In this document: positions 9,419-18,594 of the stretch, piece by piece | Layout: every line of letters begins with the position of its first letter | How positions within the stretch are numbered: position 1 is the stretch's first letter | From: Microbacterium sp. SORGH_AS_0888 | GTDB taxonomy: Bacteria; Actinomycetota; Actinomycetes; Actinomycetales; Microbacteriaceae | DNA length: 64,000 nt | Direction: 5' to 3' | Assembly (NCBI RefSeq): GCF_030818905.1 | Contig: NZ_JAUTAZ010000001.1 | Span: forward strand, 3,574,260-3,638,259 | Program-made: the position numbers and the translations under genes | Notes under the pieces: generated by a model | What the model saw: only the letters and a program-made list of their open reading frames with translations | What the model was told of the DNA's origin: nothing | Database searches by the model: none

Positions 9419-9493
9419 GCGCGTAACTCAGGCAGAACTGCCGCCGCTGGGCCGAGAACGGCCCGAGAGGCAGGTTCTGCCTGAGTTATGCGC
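9419..9493. repeat. Palindromic element A, copy 2
   Basis: 20-nt arms at 9419-9438 and 9474-9493 match copy 1, with one G/A difference that still pairs as G-U in RNA. The loop differs from copy 1 and contains its own hairpin (GGGCC GAGAAC GGCCC). It lies between the DUF559-type gene and the convergent trpS, where it could also act as a bidirectional terminator. Confidence 0.85.
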
Positions 9494-9506
9494 GTTGGCG
9501 CTCGGG

Positions 9507-10523
<1,017 letters not shown>

Positions 10524-10551
10524 GGGAACCGTGACGACGGACCCCGTGGGC

Positions 10552-11400
10552 TCAGACGCCGACGCGGTAGTCGACGATCACCGGTGCGTGGTCGCTCCAT
10601 CGCTCCGCGTAGGCGGCGGCGCGCGCGACACGATAGTCGACGACGCGTTCCGCCAGCGTCGGCGTGACGAGGTGGTAGTCGATGCGCCAGCCGGTGTCGT
10701 TGTCGAACGCCTGGCCGCGGTTCGACCACCACGTGTAGGGGCCGTCGACCTCGCCGGCGAATCGGCGCCCCACGTCGACCCAGCCCAGACCGGTCCCGGT
10801 CGAGCCGTCGACACCGACGATCTCGGCGCCTTCGTCGCCGAGGAATCGGTCGAAGTAGGCGCGTTCGCGGGGGAGGAACCCCGCCTTCTTGACATTGCCG
10901 CGCCAGTTCTTGATGTCGAGCGGTCGGTGGCCGACGTTGAGGTCGCCCATGACGGCCGCGAGCGCGCCGTCCGACGCGAGCTCGGGCAGGCGCACGGTCA
11001 TCGCGTCGAGGAAGCCGTACTTGGCGTCCTGTTTGGGGGTGCCGTCCTCTCCGGAGTGCACATAGGCGCTCACGACGGTCAAGCGCTCCCCGTCGACGTC
11101 GAAATCGGCCTCGAGCCAGCGGCCCTGCGAGTCGACCGTGTCGTCGCCGAGCTCGGTCCGCGACGCGAGGATCGGCAGGCGGCTCGCGACGGCGACGCCG
11201 GAGCGGCCCTTGGTGTGCGACTCGTCGTGGACAAGCTCCCACCCGGGCAGCGCCGTCTCGAGGTGGACGCGCTCGGCGCGCACCTCTTGCAGCGCGAGGA
11301 TGTCGACATCCGCAGCATCGAGCCATCCGGCCATGCCGTTGCGCACGGCGGCGCGGATTCCGTTGACGTTGACGGTGGCGATGCGGAGGTCTCTGGGCAC
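10552..11400 (-). CDS. xth: Exodeoxyribonuclease III (AP endonuclease)
   Basis: 282-residue metal-dependent nuclease of the EEP family that cleaves 5' to abasic sites and digests 3' ends in base-excision repair. It has the N-terminal Asn in VNVNGIRAA, Glu in LALQEVRAE, GDLNVGHRPLDIKNW, the WWSNRGQAF segment, and the C-terminal catalytic SDHAPV. The start is a GTG at 11400 with TAGGCT 6 nt upstream; that hexamer overlaps the stop codon of the upstream yihY-type gene. Confidence 0.92.
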   Translation of the reverse strand: MPRDLRIATVNVNGIRAAVRNGMAGWLDAADVDILALQEVRAERVHLETALPGWELVHDESHTKGRSGVAVASRLPILASRTELGDDTVDSQGRWLEADFDVDGERLTVVSAYVHSGEDGTPKQDAKYGFLDAMTVRLPELASDGALAAVMGDLNVGHRPLDIKNWRGNVKKAGFLPRERAYFDRFLGDEGAEIVGVDGSTGTGLGWVDVGRRFAGEVDGPYTWWSNRGQAFDNDTGWRIDYHLVTPTLAERVVDYRVARAAAYAERWSDHAPVIVDYRVGV

Positions 11401-11406
11401 GGATCA

Positions 11407-11412
11407 AGCCTA
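11407..11412 (-). promoter_or_regulatory. Leaderless-type -10 hexamer for xth, overlapping the yihY stop codon
   Basis: TAGGCT lies 6 nt before the xth GTG. Its first three bases (11412-11410) are the TAG stop of the preceding gene. Confidence 0.6.
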
Positions 11413-12586
11413 GGATGAGCCACCGACATCGTCGGTCGGGTGCTCGTAGAGGCGCCGTGGCGACTCCGGCAGCGCCGCCTCCACGCGGGCGAGGTCCGCC
11501 GCCGCGGCGCGCACCCGGGCTCGAGCCCGCGGACGCTCCCACCAGCGGGCGTGGGTGCGGGCGTCCCGGGCCTCGCGCAGACGCACCTGCGCGGCGATGT
11601 GCAGCGCCTCCCGTTCGCGGCGTCTCCGCTCCTGCTCGGAGATGGCCACCAGCGGCAGGTCGCGGTCGGCCGTCGCGACCGCGATCCAGGCCGCCGCGAC
11701 GAGCATCACGATCCCGTTGAGGCGGAACCACAGCAGGAAGCCGATGAAGATCGCGAAGGTCGCCAGCAGCGGGTTGCTGGGGGAGTAGAGCAGCAGCACG
11801 CCCGCGCCCAGCTGGAGCACCGCGAGCGCCGCACCGCCGAGGAGGGAGCCGGGCCAGATGCGCCGCCAGCGCAAGGAGGTTCCGGTGAGGAATCGGAACA
11901 GGAGCGCGAGGGCGAGCGCGTTGATCGCGAAGGCGACGAGGAGCGTCAGCACGCGCACCGTGACGGCCGACCAGGTGCTGTCGGTGTTCCAGCCGATCAG
12001 GGTGAACATCACGTCGAGTGCCCAGAGCGTGATCTGCACGAGCGCCCAGCCGACGAGCAGCGAGACCCCGAACAGTGCCGCCGCCAGCAGATCGCGCGCC
12101 TTGAGCACCACATAGCTGCGGTCGTCGTAGGGCAGCCCGAACGTGTCCCGCACGGCGCGGCGGGTGTAGGTCACGAAGCCGATCGCGGTCCAGACGACCA
12201 CGATGAGGGCGATGAGCCCGGTGATGGTGGCCAGGCTCCCGCCGCTTCTGGCGGCGACCTCCTGCACCGTGTCCGGGTGGATCAGACCGTGCTCGCTGAC
12301 GAGATTGGGGATGTAGGAGTTGACGATGTCGATGAGGCCTGCGACGGCCTGTTCGTCGCCGCCGAGCCAGAGGCCCACGCCGGCGGCAGCGAGATAGATG
12401 CCGGAGAAGATCGTGAACAACGACTGGTAGCTGATGCCCGCCGCGAGGAGGAAGCCGTTGTGCTGGAGGAAGTGGCGCCAGACGCGGATCGGGAACCAGG
12501 CCAGCGTGCGTCGCGTGAGGTCGGTGGCTCGCTCGATCGGCTCATCGAGCCGCTCCGCGCAGCAGCTGCCACCGGTCGTCCGTCAC
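11410..12586 (-). CDS. YihY/BrkB-family membrane protein, apparent frameshift near the 5' end
   Basis: Polytopic inner-membrane protein of the YihY/virulence factor BrkB family; the molecular role is unsettled. The conserved start FLQHNGFLLAAGISYQS is followed by about six hydrophobic helices and a charged C-terminal tail rich in Arg and Ala. The conserved N-terminal segment is coded from about 12555 down, but that frame has no ATG, GTG or TTG until a TTG at 12420, which would cut off the first helix. A GTG at 12586 with TAGGGT 6 nt upstream opens another frame, which joins the conserved one if one base of CC at 12555-12556 is surplus. I therefore place the true start at 12586. Confidence 0.75.
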
Positions 12587-12592
12587 GCTCAC

Positions 12593-12598
12593 ACCCTA
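12593..12598 (-). promoter_or_regulatory. Leaderless-type -10 hexamer for the yihY-type gene
   Basis: TAGGGT lies 6 nt before the GTG at 12586 and supports that start over the in-frame TTG at 12420. Confidence 0.5.
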
Positions 12599-12604
12599 CC
12601 CATG

Positions 12605-12679
12605 ACCGCGAGACCAGTCCTGCGCGCCGAGACCGGCGAGAAAACCGCCGGTCTCGGCGCCGCGGACTGGTCTCGCGGT
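12605..12679. repeat. Palindromic element B, copy 1 (75 bp)
   Basis: 34-nt inverted arms at 12605-12638 and 12646-12679 with three internal mismatches, and a 7-nt loop AGAAAAC. The same 75 bp recurs without change at 14799-14873. The two copies bracket the pair of HTH-DUF2690 genes. As RNA either strand would fold into a very stable hairpin, but there is no T tract. Confidence 0.9.
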
Positions 12680-12692
12680 GAGGGAGGGGAGA

Positions 12693-13520
12693 TCAGGCGC
12701 AGAGCGGAGGACCGAGCTCGACGGGGACACCTGCGTCGCTCATCGACACGAGGGCGCAGATCTCGCTTCCCGCAGCGACGTCGAGCAGCAGGCCCGTGCG
12801 CACGGATGTCGCATCCGTCGAGGTTCGCGGCTTGCCCCGACCGCCGTAGCGGTCGCCCTGGCGGTACACCTCGATCGTGAGCGGCTCGCCGCGTGTGGTG
12901 TCGTCCTCCCGCGTGACCTCCGCCCAGGCCGCCCCGCAGGAGCGGGATGAGAACAGCGTGAGCACGAGCGCTCCGTCGAGACGCGGCGCGACGGCGCGGG
13001 CTTGCGCATCCTCACGGCACACCGTCTGCATCGGATCCGAGGCGGGGACCACCGGCAGCGTGGACGCCCCCGCACGCGCGGGGGCGCGACGCGAATCGGA
13101 TGCGGACCGGATGTCGGGAGCCCACCAGACCGCGGTGCTCGCGGCGACGGCGGCCACGAGCGCGACGGCCGTCGCTGCGACGATCAGCCGTCGCCGTGTC
13201 CCGTCCCTCGTGGGAGCCGGCGTCCTCGGGACGTGGGCCCGAGCGGGACGCGGGCTCTCGCGGGCGCGCAACGCGGACAGCCTCCGCTGCCATCCCTCGG
13301 CCTCGCCGCCCAGTGCCGTCACCAGGCGTTCGGTCGTGTTCGGGGTGGGAGGATGCCGTCCTGCGAACGCGGAGGAGAGCACGCTCTTGGAGATGTACGT
13401 CCGGGCGGCGAGCGCCTGGAGGGTGGGGTTCCCGGCGGCGTATCGCAGCTCGCGCAGGTCTGCCGCGAAGGCGCGCACATCGTCCGCCCGATCGCCCGCC
13501 CCGTCGTCTGCCCCCGGCAT
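12693..13520 (-). CDS. Membrane-anchored HTH protein with DUF2690 domain (paralogue 1)
   Basis: 275 residues in three parts. An N-terminal XRE-like HTH (about residues 15-75) has LQALAARTYISKSVLSSAF. One membrane helix lies near 110-130 (LIVAATAVALVAAVAAS). The outer domain begins DPMQTVCREDA and includes SSRSCGAAWAEV; the Cys-rich layout matches DUF2690 of actinobacteria. This suggests a one-component sensor that links an extracytoplasmic domain to DNA or to partner proteins in the cytoplasm. The signal is unknown. The ATG at 13520 has GAGGA 8 nt upstream and follows its paralogue by 16 nt, so the two are co-transcribed. Confidence 0.75.
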   Translation of the reverse strand: MPGADDGAGDRADDVRAFAADLRELRYAAGNPTLQALAARTYISKSVLSSAFAGRHPPTPNTTERLVTALGGEAEGWQRRLSALRARESPRPARAHVPRTPAPTRDGTRRRLIVAATAVALVAAVAASTAVWWAPDIRSASDSRRAPARAGASTLPVVPASDPMQTVCREDAQARAVAPRLDGALVLTLFSSRSCGAAWAEVTREDDTTRGEPLTIEVYRQGDRYGGRGKPRTSTDATSVRTGLLLDVAAGSEICALVSMSDAGVPVELGPPLCA

Positions 13521-13536
13521 CCGCTGTCCTCAGGGG

Positions 13537-14394
13537 TCAGATGCAGACCGGCGTGGATGTCGTGGCCACGCCGTCCACGGTCACGGTGGCCACTCCGCAC
13601 ACGCGGGCGTTGACGTCGGGCTCGATCATCAGGGTGGTGTACAGGGACTGCACGTCCGTGTCCGTGCGTTCTTGGTCGCGTGAGCTCTCCGGGTCCGATC
13701 GCGGGTAGATGCGCACCGACAGGGTGTTGCCGGATCCCTTGCCGTCGTAGCGGGTGACACGGCCCCAGACCGCCATGCACCGGTTGGAGTACATCATCTC
13801 GATCAGCGCCTGCCCGTCGAGGAACTTGTCGCCGCCGGCGAGCACCGCATCCTCCCGGCAGACGGTCTGCATCGGGTCGACGCCGTCGGCGTAGGGGAGG
13901 TAGCTGGGCTCCGCGGACGCCGCGACCGCGGGCTCGGCCGGAGCCGTGCGCGCAGACCAGCCGATGAGCGTGGAACAGGCGATCGAGACGATCGCCGTCG
14001 CGGCGATGCCCAGGAGGAACACGCCGAGCGACACCGGACGCGCCAGCGCCGACGGTCGCGCCGAAGCCGCGCCTTCGCGCGGGACTCCCCGCGGCGGGTC
14101 GTCCGCGGCCGGTGCCGCGCTGCGCGGATCCAGGGCCAGGCGTCGGGTGACCCACTCCGCGTGGTCTGCCCCCAGCGCTTCGGTGAGCCGCCGCACGGTG
14201 TTCTCCGTCGGCAGTCGGCGCGCGGCGAAGGCATCGGAGAGGACGCTCTTGGAGACACCGGTGGTTCCCGCCAGGGTGTCGAGCGTCGGGCTTCCGGCGG
14301 AGCGCCGCAGCTCGGCGAGGTCGAGCGCGAACGCGGAGACGGAGTCGCCGCGGGAGGGCGCGTTCTCGGGCTGCGGAGGCGGCTTCTGCGTCAT
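13537..14394 (-). CDS. Membrane-anchored HTH protein with DUF2690 domain (paralogue 2)
   Basis: 285-residue relative of the downstream gene with the same architecture. The XRE-like HTH has LDTLAGTTGVSKSVLSDAFA, one membrane helix is LGVFLLGIAATAIVSIAC, and the outer domain is again introduced by VDPMQTVCREDA with YSNRCMAVWGRV. The paired Cys residues could form disulfides outside the cell. It is the first gene of the two-gene unit. The ATG at 14394 is chosen because MTQKPPPQPE leads into the HTH and the open frame upstream has no family resemblance. A candidate -10 (CATAAT) lies about 90 nt upstream. Confidence 0.75.
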   Translation of the reverse strand: MTQKPPPQPENAPSRGDSVSAFALDLAELRRSAGSPTLDTLAGTTGVSKSVLSDAFAARRLPTENTVRRLTEALGADHAEWVTRRLALDPRSAAPAADDPPRGVPREGAASARPSALARPVSLGVFLLGIAATAIVSIACSTLIGWSARTAPAEPAVAASAEPSYLPYADGVDPMQTVCREDAVLAGGDKFLDGQALIEMMYSNRCMAVWGRVTRYDGKGSGNTLSVRIYPRSDPESSRDQERTDTDVQSLYTTLMIEPDVNARVCGVATVTVDGVATTSTPVCI

Positions 14395-14798
14395 GCGATG
14401 TCTGACCTTCGGGTCAATGGTCCGGACTCGGTGCGAACCGGCTGCGGGACCCCACGCCCGCCGGTCGGCGTCGGGTCCATTATGCAAACACCGGGCCTGT
14501 CCTGCCGCATCGGCCCGGAGTCGGAATGGTCTCGTGACCTGGGGGTGTCCGGATATTCCTAGTCCGCGCACGGCCGGAGCGGAACATGCGCCGGCTCGAC
14601 GGACCGGTGTGGGAATTCCGGATGTCGACCGAACGCTCGAGGCTCCGCCCGACCATCCGCTGTGATGTCCGTACGCGGGGGACGAGGTGTCCGCATCCCG
14701 GGGACGGCGCCGTGGATGTTGGGGGCGTCGTCGTCTCCGGGAAGGCACACCGGAGGCCGATGCGCCGGACCTGCCCGTGTCACTCGGCGGTCGCTGAA
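14395..14798. other. 404-bp intergenic region without a recognisable gene
   Basis: Lies upstream of the HTH-DUF2690 pair. On the minus strand CATAAT (14484-14479) is a plausible -10 without a clear -35. Open frames on both strands lack starts with ribosome sites and show no family resemblance. Nothing else was recognised. Confidence 0.5.
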
Positions 14799-14873
14799 AC
14801 CGCGAGACCAGTCCTGCGCGCCGAGACCGGCGAGAAAACCGCCGGTCTCGGCGCCGCGGACTGGTCTCGCGGT
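14799..14873. repeat. Palindromic element B, copy 2 (75 bp)
   Basis: Arms 14799-14832 and 14840-14873, loop 14833-14839. Identical to 12605-12679 at every base I compared. It lies 13 nt beyond the 3' end of sdhB, so it may also serve as terminator of the sdh operon. Confidence 0.9.
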
Positions 14874-14886
14874 CAGGGACGGGGGG

Positions 14887-15657
14887 TCAGGCGCCGCGCA
14901 GGACGGCCTGCTTCACCTCGGCGATCGCCTTGGTGACCTGGATGCCGCGGGGGCACGCCTCGGTGCAGTTGAAGGTCGTGCGGCACCGCCACACGCCTTC
15001 CTTGTCGTTCAGGATGTCGAGCCGCACATCGCCCGCGTCGTCGCGCGAGTCGAAGATGAACCGGTGCGCGTTGACGATCGCGGCCGGGCCGAAGTACTGG
15101 CCGTCGGTCCAGAACACCGGGCACGACGACGTGCACGCCGCGCACAGGATGCACTTGGTCGTGTCGTCGAAGCGCTCACGGTCGGCGATCGACTGGATGC
15201 GCTCCTTGCCGGGCTCGGCGGCCGTCTTGGCGACGAGGAACGGCTGCACCTCGCGGTACGACGCGAAGAACGGCTCCATGTCGACGACGAGGTCCTTCTC
15301 GAGCGGCAGACCCTTGATCGCCTCGACGTAGATCGGCTTCGAGATGTCGAGGTCCTTGATCAGCGTCTTGCAGGCGAGCCGGTTGCGCCCGTTGATGCGC
15401 ATCGCGTCCGAGCCGCAGATGCCGTGCGCGCACGAGCGACGGAACGTGAGCGAGCCGTCGACCTCCCACTTGATCTTGTGCAGTGCGTCGAGCACGCGGT
15501 CGGTGGGGTACATCTCGACGTCGTAGTCGACCCAGCGAGGCTCGGCATCCACCTCGGGGTCGAAGCGCCGGACGATGAAGGTCACCAGGTACGACTGGAT
15601 CGGGGCCTCGCCTGCCGCTTCTGCGACGGTGTCCTGTTCGACGACAGCGGTCGACAT
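14887..15657 (-). CDS. sdhB: Succinate dehydrogenase iron-sulfur subunit
   Basis: 256-residue electron-transfer subunit of respiratory complex II. Cysteines for three clusters are in place: [2Fe-2S] in CAHGICGSDAMRINGRNRLA plus the next Cys, then CILCAACTSSCP for [4Fe-4S], and CRTTFNCTEACPRGI for [3Fe-4S]. It is the last gene of sdhCDAB; its ATG overlaps the sdhA stop by one base (TGATG), implying translational coupling. Palindrome B lies just downstream. Confidence 0.97.
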   Translation of the reverse strand: MSTAVVEQDTVAEAAGEAPIQSYLVTFIVRRFDPEVDAEPRWVDYDVEMYPTDRVLDALHKIKWEVDGSLTFRRSCAHGICGSDAMRINGRNRLACKTLIKDLDISKPIYVEAIKGLPLEKDLVVDMEPFFASYREVQPFLVAKTAAEPGKERIQSIADRERFDDTTKCILCAACTSSCPVFWTDGQYFGPAAIVNAHRFIFDSRDDAGDVRLDILNDKEGVWRCRTTFNCTEACPRGIQVTKAIAEVKQAVLRGA

Positions 15658-17486
15658 CAGTACTTCCTCTCCATCGGCGGGTAGTTGAGCTCGCCCTTCT
15701 CGTTCTTGGTGAAGACCACGGGTTTCCAGTCGAGCCGGATGTGGTCCTCCGGGTCAGGGGAGTGCGGATCGCCCGTGAGGTAGGCCATCGTGTGCTGCAT
15801 GTAGTTCACGTCGTCGCGGTCGGGGTAGTCCTCGCGCATGTGGCCGCCGCGGCTCTCCTTGCGGTTGCGGGCGGCGTAGGCGACGATCTCGGCGAGGTCC
15901 AGGAGGAACCCGAGCTCGACGGCCTCGAGCAGGTCGGTGTTGTAGCGGGTGCCCTTGTCGTCGACGTGCACGTTCTTGTAACGCTGGCGCAGGTCGTGGA
16001 TCGTGCCCATCACGTTGGTGAGGGTCTCCTCGGTGCGGAAGACCTGGGCGTTGGCGTCCATCTCCTCCTGCAGCTTCTTGCGCAGCACCGCCACGCGCTC
16101 CGTTCCGGTGTTGGCGCGCAGGCCCTCGAGCATCTCGCGCACCTCCTGCGCCGGGTTCTCCGGCAGCGGCACGAATTCGGCCGTCTTCACGTACTCGACG
16201 GCGTTGCGGCCGCTGCGCTTGCCGAAGACGTTGATGTCCAGCAGCGAGTTCGTGCCGAGACGGTTCGAGCCGTGCACGGACACGCACGCGCACTCGCCCG
16301 CGGCGTACAGACCCGGCACGACCGTCGTGTTGTCGGCCAGCACCTCGCCGTTGTTGTTGGTCGGGATGCCGCCCATCGCGTAGTGCGCGGTCGGCATGAC
16401 CGGGACCGGCTCGGTCACGGGGTCGACGCCGAGATAGGTGCGGGCGAACTCCGTGATGTCGGGGAGCTTGGTCTCCAGCACCTCCGCACCCAGGTGCGTG
16501 CAGTCCAGGTAGACGTAGTCCTTGTGGGGGCCGGCGCCGCGGCCCTCGAGCACCTCTTTGACCATGCAGCGCGCGACGATGTCGCGGGGGGCGAGGTCTT
16601 TGATCGTGGGGGCGTAGCGCTCCATGAACCGCTCGCCGGAGGCGTTACGGAGGATCGCGCCCTCGCCTCGGGCGCCCTCGGTCAGGAGGATGCCGAGGCC
16701 CGCGAGGCCGGTCGGGTGGAACTGGAAGAACTCGATGTCCTCCAGCGGCAGACCCTTGCGCCAGATGATGCCGACGCCGTCGCCCGTGAGGGTGTGGGCG
16801 TTGGAGGTGGTCTTGTAGATCTTGCCGAAGCCGCCGGTCGCGAAGATCACGGCCTTGGAGTGGAAGACGTGGAGGTCGCCGGTGGCGAGCTCGTACGCCA
16901 CGACGCCCGCGATCTGCGTGTTGCCGTCCGCGTCCTTCACCGTGATGAGGTCGAGCGCGTAGAACTCGTTGAAGAAGTTGATGCCGAGCTTGACGCAGTT
17001 CTGGAAGAGCGTCTGCAGGATCATGTGGCCGGTGCGGTCGGCGGCGTAGCACGCGCGGCGCACGGGCGTCTTGCCGTGATCGGCGGTGTGGCCGCCGAAC
17101 CGGCGCTGGTCGATCTTGCCCTCGGGGGTGCGGTTGAAGGGCAGGCCCATGTTCTCCAGGTCGATGACCGCGTCGATGGCCTCCTTCGCGAGGATCTCCG
17201 CCGCATCCTGGTCGACGAGGTAGTCGCCGCCCTTGACGGTGTCGAAGGTGTGCCACTCCCACGAGTCCTCTTCGACGTTGGCGAGCGCCGCAGCCATCCC
17301 GCCCTGCGCCGCGCCCGTGTGGGAGCGGGTGGGGTAGAGCTTGGTGATGACGGCCGTCCTGGCGCCGGGGCCCGCCTCGATCGCGGCGCGCATGCCGGCT
17401 CCGCCGGCACCGACGATCACGATGTCGAACTGGTGGTAGTAGACGCCGTCCTTGACGACGGTGTCCGCGCTGGAGTGGGTGCTCAC
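15657..17486 (-). CDS. sdhA: Succinate dehydrogenase flavoprotein subunit
   Basis: 609-residue catalytic subunit of complex II that oxidises succinate to fumarate on covalently bound FAD. Features are the dinucleotide fold [18 protein letters not shown], the FAD-linking histidine in [16 protein letters not shown], the active-site region [23 protein letters not shown], and [16 protein letters not shown]. The start is a GTG at 17486 with AGAGG 6-10 nt upstream. It lies between sdhD (34 nt upstream) and sdhB (overlap) in one operon. Confidence 0.97.
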   Translation of the reverse strand: MSTHSSADTVVKDGVYYHQFDIVIVGAGGAGMRAAIEAGPGARTAVITKLYPTRSHTGAAQGGMAAALANVEEDSWEWHTFDTVKGGDYLVDQDAAEILAKEAIDAVIDLENMGLPFNRTPEGKIDQRRFGGHTADHGKTPVRRACYAADRTGHMILQTLFQNCVKLGINFFNEFYALDLITVKDADGNTQIAGVVAYELATGDLHVFHSKAVIFATGGFGKIYKTTSNAHTLTGDGVGIIWRKGLPLEDIEFFQFHPTGLAGLGILLTEGARGEGAILRNASGERFMERYAPTIKDLAPRDIVARCMVKEVLEGRGAGPHKDYVYLDCTHLGAEVLETKLPDITEFARTYLGVDPVTEPVPVMPTAHYAMGGIPTNNNGEVLADNTTVVPGLYAAGECACVSVHGSNRLGTNSLLDINVFGKRSGRNAVEYVKTAEFVPLPENPAQEVREMLEGLRANTGTERVAVLRKKLQEEMDANAQVFRTEETLTNVMGTIHDLRQRYKNVHVDDKGTRYNTDLLEAVELGFLLDLAEIVAYAARNRKESRGGHMREDYPDRDDVNYMQHTMAYLTGDPHSPDPEDHIRLDWKPVVFTKNEKGELNYPPMERKY

Positions 17487-17520
17487 GAATGCCTCTTGTC
17501 GTTGTGTCGTGCGGACGTGC

Positions 17521-17964
17521 TTACTTGCACAGCTCCCAGAGCGAGCTGTCGCTGGTCACGCCCAGGCACGGATCGAAGGTGAAGACCACGAGCGTGCCGA
17601 GCGCGATGAGGAACGCTGCGACGATCCAGATGGCCCACACGAGCACGCGGCGCGTGGCCGAGTGCGTGACGTAGTCGTTCACGATGGTGCGCATGCCGTT
17701 GCCGCCGTGGATGAGGGCGAGCCACAGCATGAGCACGTCCCACCACTGCCAGAACGGGCTGGCGAGCTTGCCGGCCACGAAGGCGAAGTCGATCTGGTGG
17801 ATGCCTTCGCCCGTCATGAGGTTCACGAACAGGTGGCCGAAGATCAGCACCACGAGCAGCACGCCGGAGGCGCGCATGTACACCCAGCCCCACTTCTCGA
17901 GGTTGGGGCCGCGGCGGCGGGGGGCCGAGAAGGGCGAGCGCGGGTCGGCGATGGCCTGGGACAT
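17521..17964 (-). CDS. sdhD: Succinate dehydrogenase membrane anchor subunit
   Basis: 147-residue hydrophobic anchor of complex II with three predicted helices: [17 protein letters not shown] with a candidate haem or quinone-site His, [17 protein letters not shown], and [21 protein letters not shown] basic N-terminal tail precedes the first helix. Its ATG overlaps the sdhC stop by one base. Identity follows from operon position and membrane pattern, since anchors are poorly conserved. Confidence 0.9.
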   Translation of the reverse strand: MSQAIADPRSPFSAPRRRGPNLEKWGWVYMRASGVLLVVLIFGHLFVNLMTGEGIHQIDFAFVAGKLASPFWQWWDVLMLWLALIHGGNGMRTIVNDYVTHSATRRVLVWAIWIVAAFLIALGTLVVFTFDPCLGVTSDSSLWELCK

Positions 17965-18398
17965 CAGTGACCGCCTCCCGTCGCGGCGAAGACGTTCATG
18001 AGGTGACGGGGCGCGAAGCCGAGCATCGTCACGACCCAGACGCCGAGGACGATCCACCACAGCTGACGCTGGTACTTCGCCCCCTTCGCCCAGAAGTCGA
18101 CGAGGATGATGCGCAGTCCGTTGAAGGCGTGGTACGCGATCGCGGCGACCAGGAAGACCTCGCCGATGCCCATGACGGGGTTCTTGTAGGTGCCGATCAC
18201 CGCGTCGTAGGCCTCGGGCGAGACCCGGATCAGGGCGGTGTCCAGGATGTGCACCAGCAGGAAGAAGAAGATGGCCACGCCCGTGATGCGGTGGAGCACC
18301 CATGACCACATGCCCTCGTTGCCGCGGTAGAGCGTGCCCCGTGGAACCTTCGAAGTGGTCTGGGCGAGCGTTGGCGTGACCCGTGCTGGTGCTGACAC
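17964..18398 (-). CDS. sdhC: Succinate dehydrogenase cytochrome b556 subunit
   Basis: 144-residue membrane subunit that binds haem b and quinone with SdhD. The typical opening GTLYRGNEGMWSWVLHRITG gives the SxxHRxTG-like motif, followed by helix VAIFFFLLVHILDTALI with the likely haem-ligand His. Two more helices are near EVFLVAAIAYHAFNGLRIIL and WWIVLGVWVVTMLGF. The start is a GTG at 18398 with GGGAGGA 6 nt upstream. It is the first gene of sdhCDAB. Confidence 0.94.
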   Translation of the reverse strand: MSAPARVTPTLAQTTSKVPRGTLYRGNEGMWSWVLHRITGVAIFFFLLVHILDTALIRVSPEAYDAVIGTYKNPVMGIGEVFLVAAIAYHAFNGLRIILVDFWAKGAKYQRQLWWIVLGVWVVTMLGFAPRHLMNVFAATGGGH

Positions 18399-18513
18399 AG
18401 TCGTCCTCCCTGATCGAACACGTGCGGAGTTGACGACGCCTCCTCCGGGAGACGGACTCCTGCGTCACTCGGGCGCTGTGAGCCATCATATTCCCGGGCA
18501 TTCCGCAGGCGCC

Positions 18514-18531
18514 GTTTAGGAGACCCTAAAC
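18514..18531. promoter_or_regulatory. Dyad between sdhC and the divergent manC-like gene
   Basis: GTTTAGG-AGAC-CCTAAAC is a perfect 7-bp inverted repeat with a 4-nt centre, about 116 nt upstream of sdhC and 64 nt upstream of manC. It is too closely spaced for a DtxR/IdeR box. Its position suggests an operator for the sdh operon; the protein is unknown. Confidence 0.45.
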
Positions 18532-18582
18532 ATCTCGGTGTCGAGACATCCCGTCCGTCATTTCCCGGCAACCTGAGGCCGC

Positions 18583-18588
18583 TAGCGT
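18583..18588 (+). promoter_or_regulatory. Leaderless-type -10 hexamer for manC
   Basis: TAGCGT lies 6 nt before the ATG at 18595; no ribosome-binding site is present. Confidence 0.6.
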
Positions 18589-18594
18589 GGGGGC

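Noticed and set aside
12605..12679. Element B as a simple rho-independent terminator
   Set aside because: It lacks a T tract and is repeated without change at 14799-14873, so a repeat element is the better description, though it may also stop transcription.
14395..14748. N-terminal extension of the second HTH-DUF2690 protein
   Set aside because: The open frame continues upstream but its translation is Arg/Pro-rich and unlike the family; MTQKPPPQPE leads properly into the HTH.
18514..18531. DtxR/IdeR iron box
   Set aside because: Half-sites TTAGG/CCTAA are separated by only 4 nt, whereas the iron box needs about 9.
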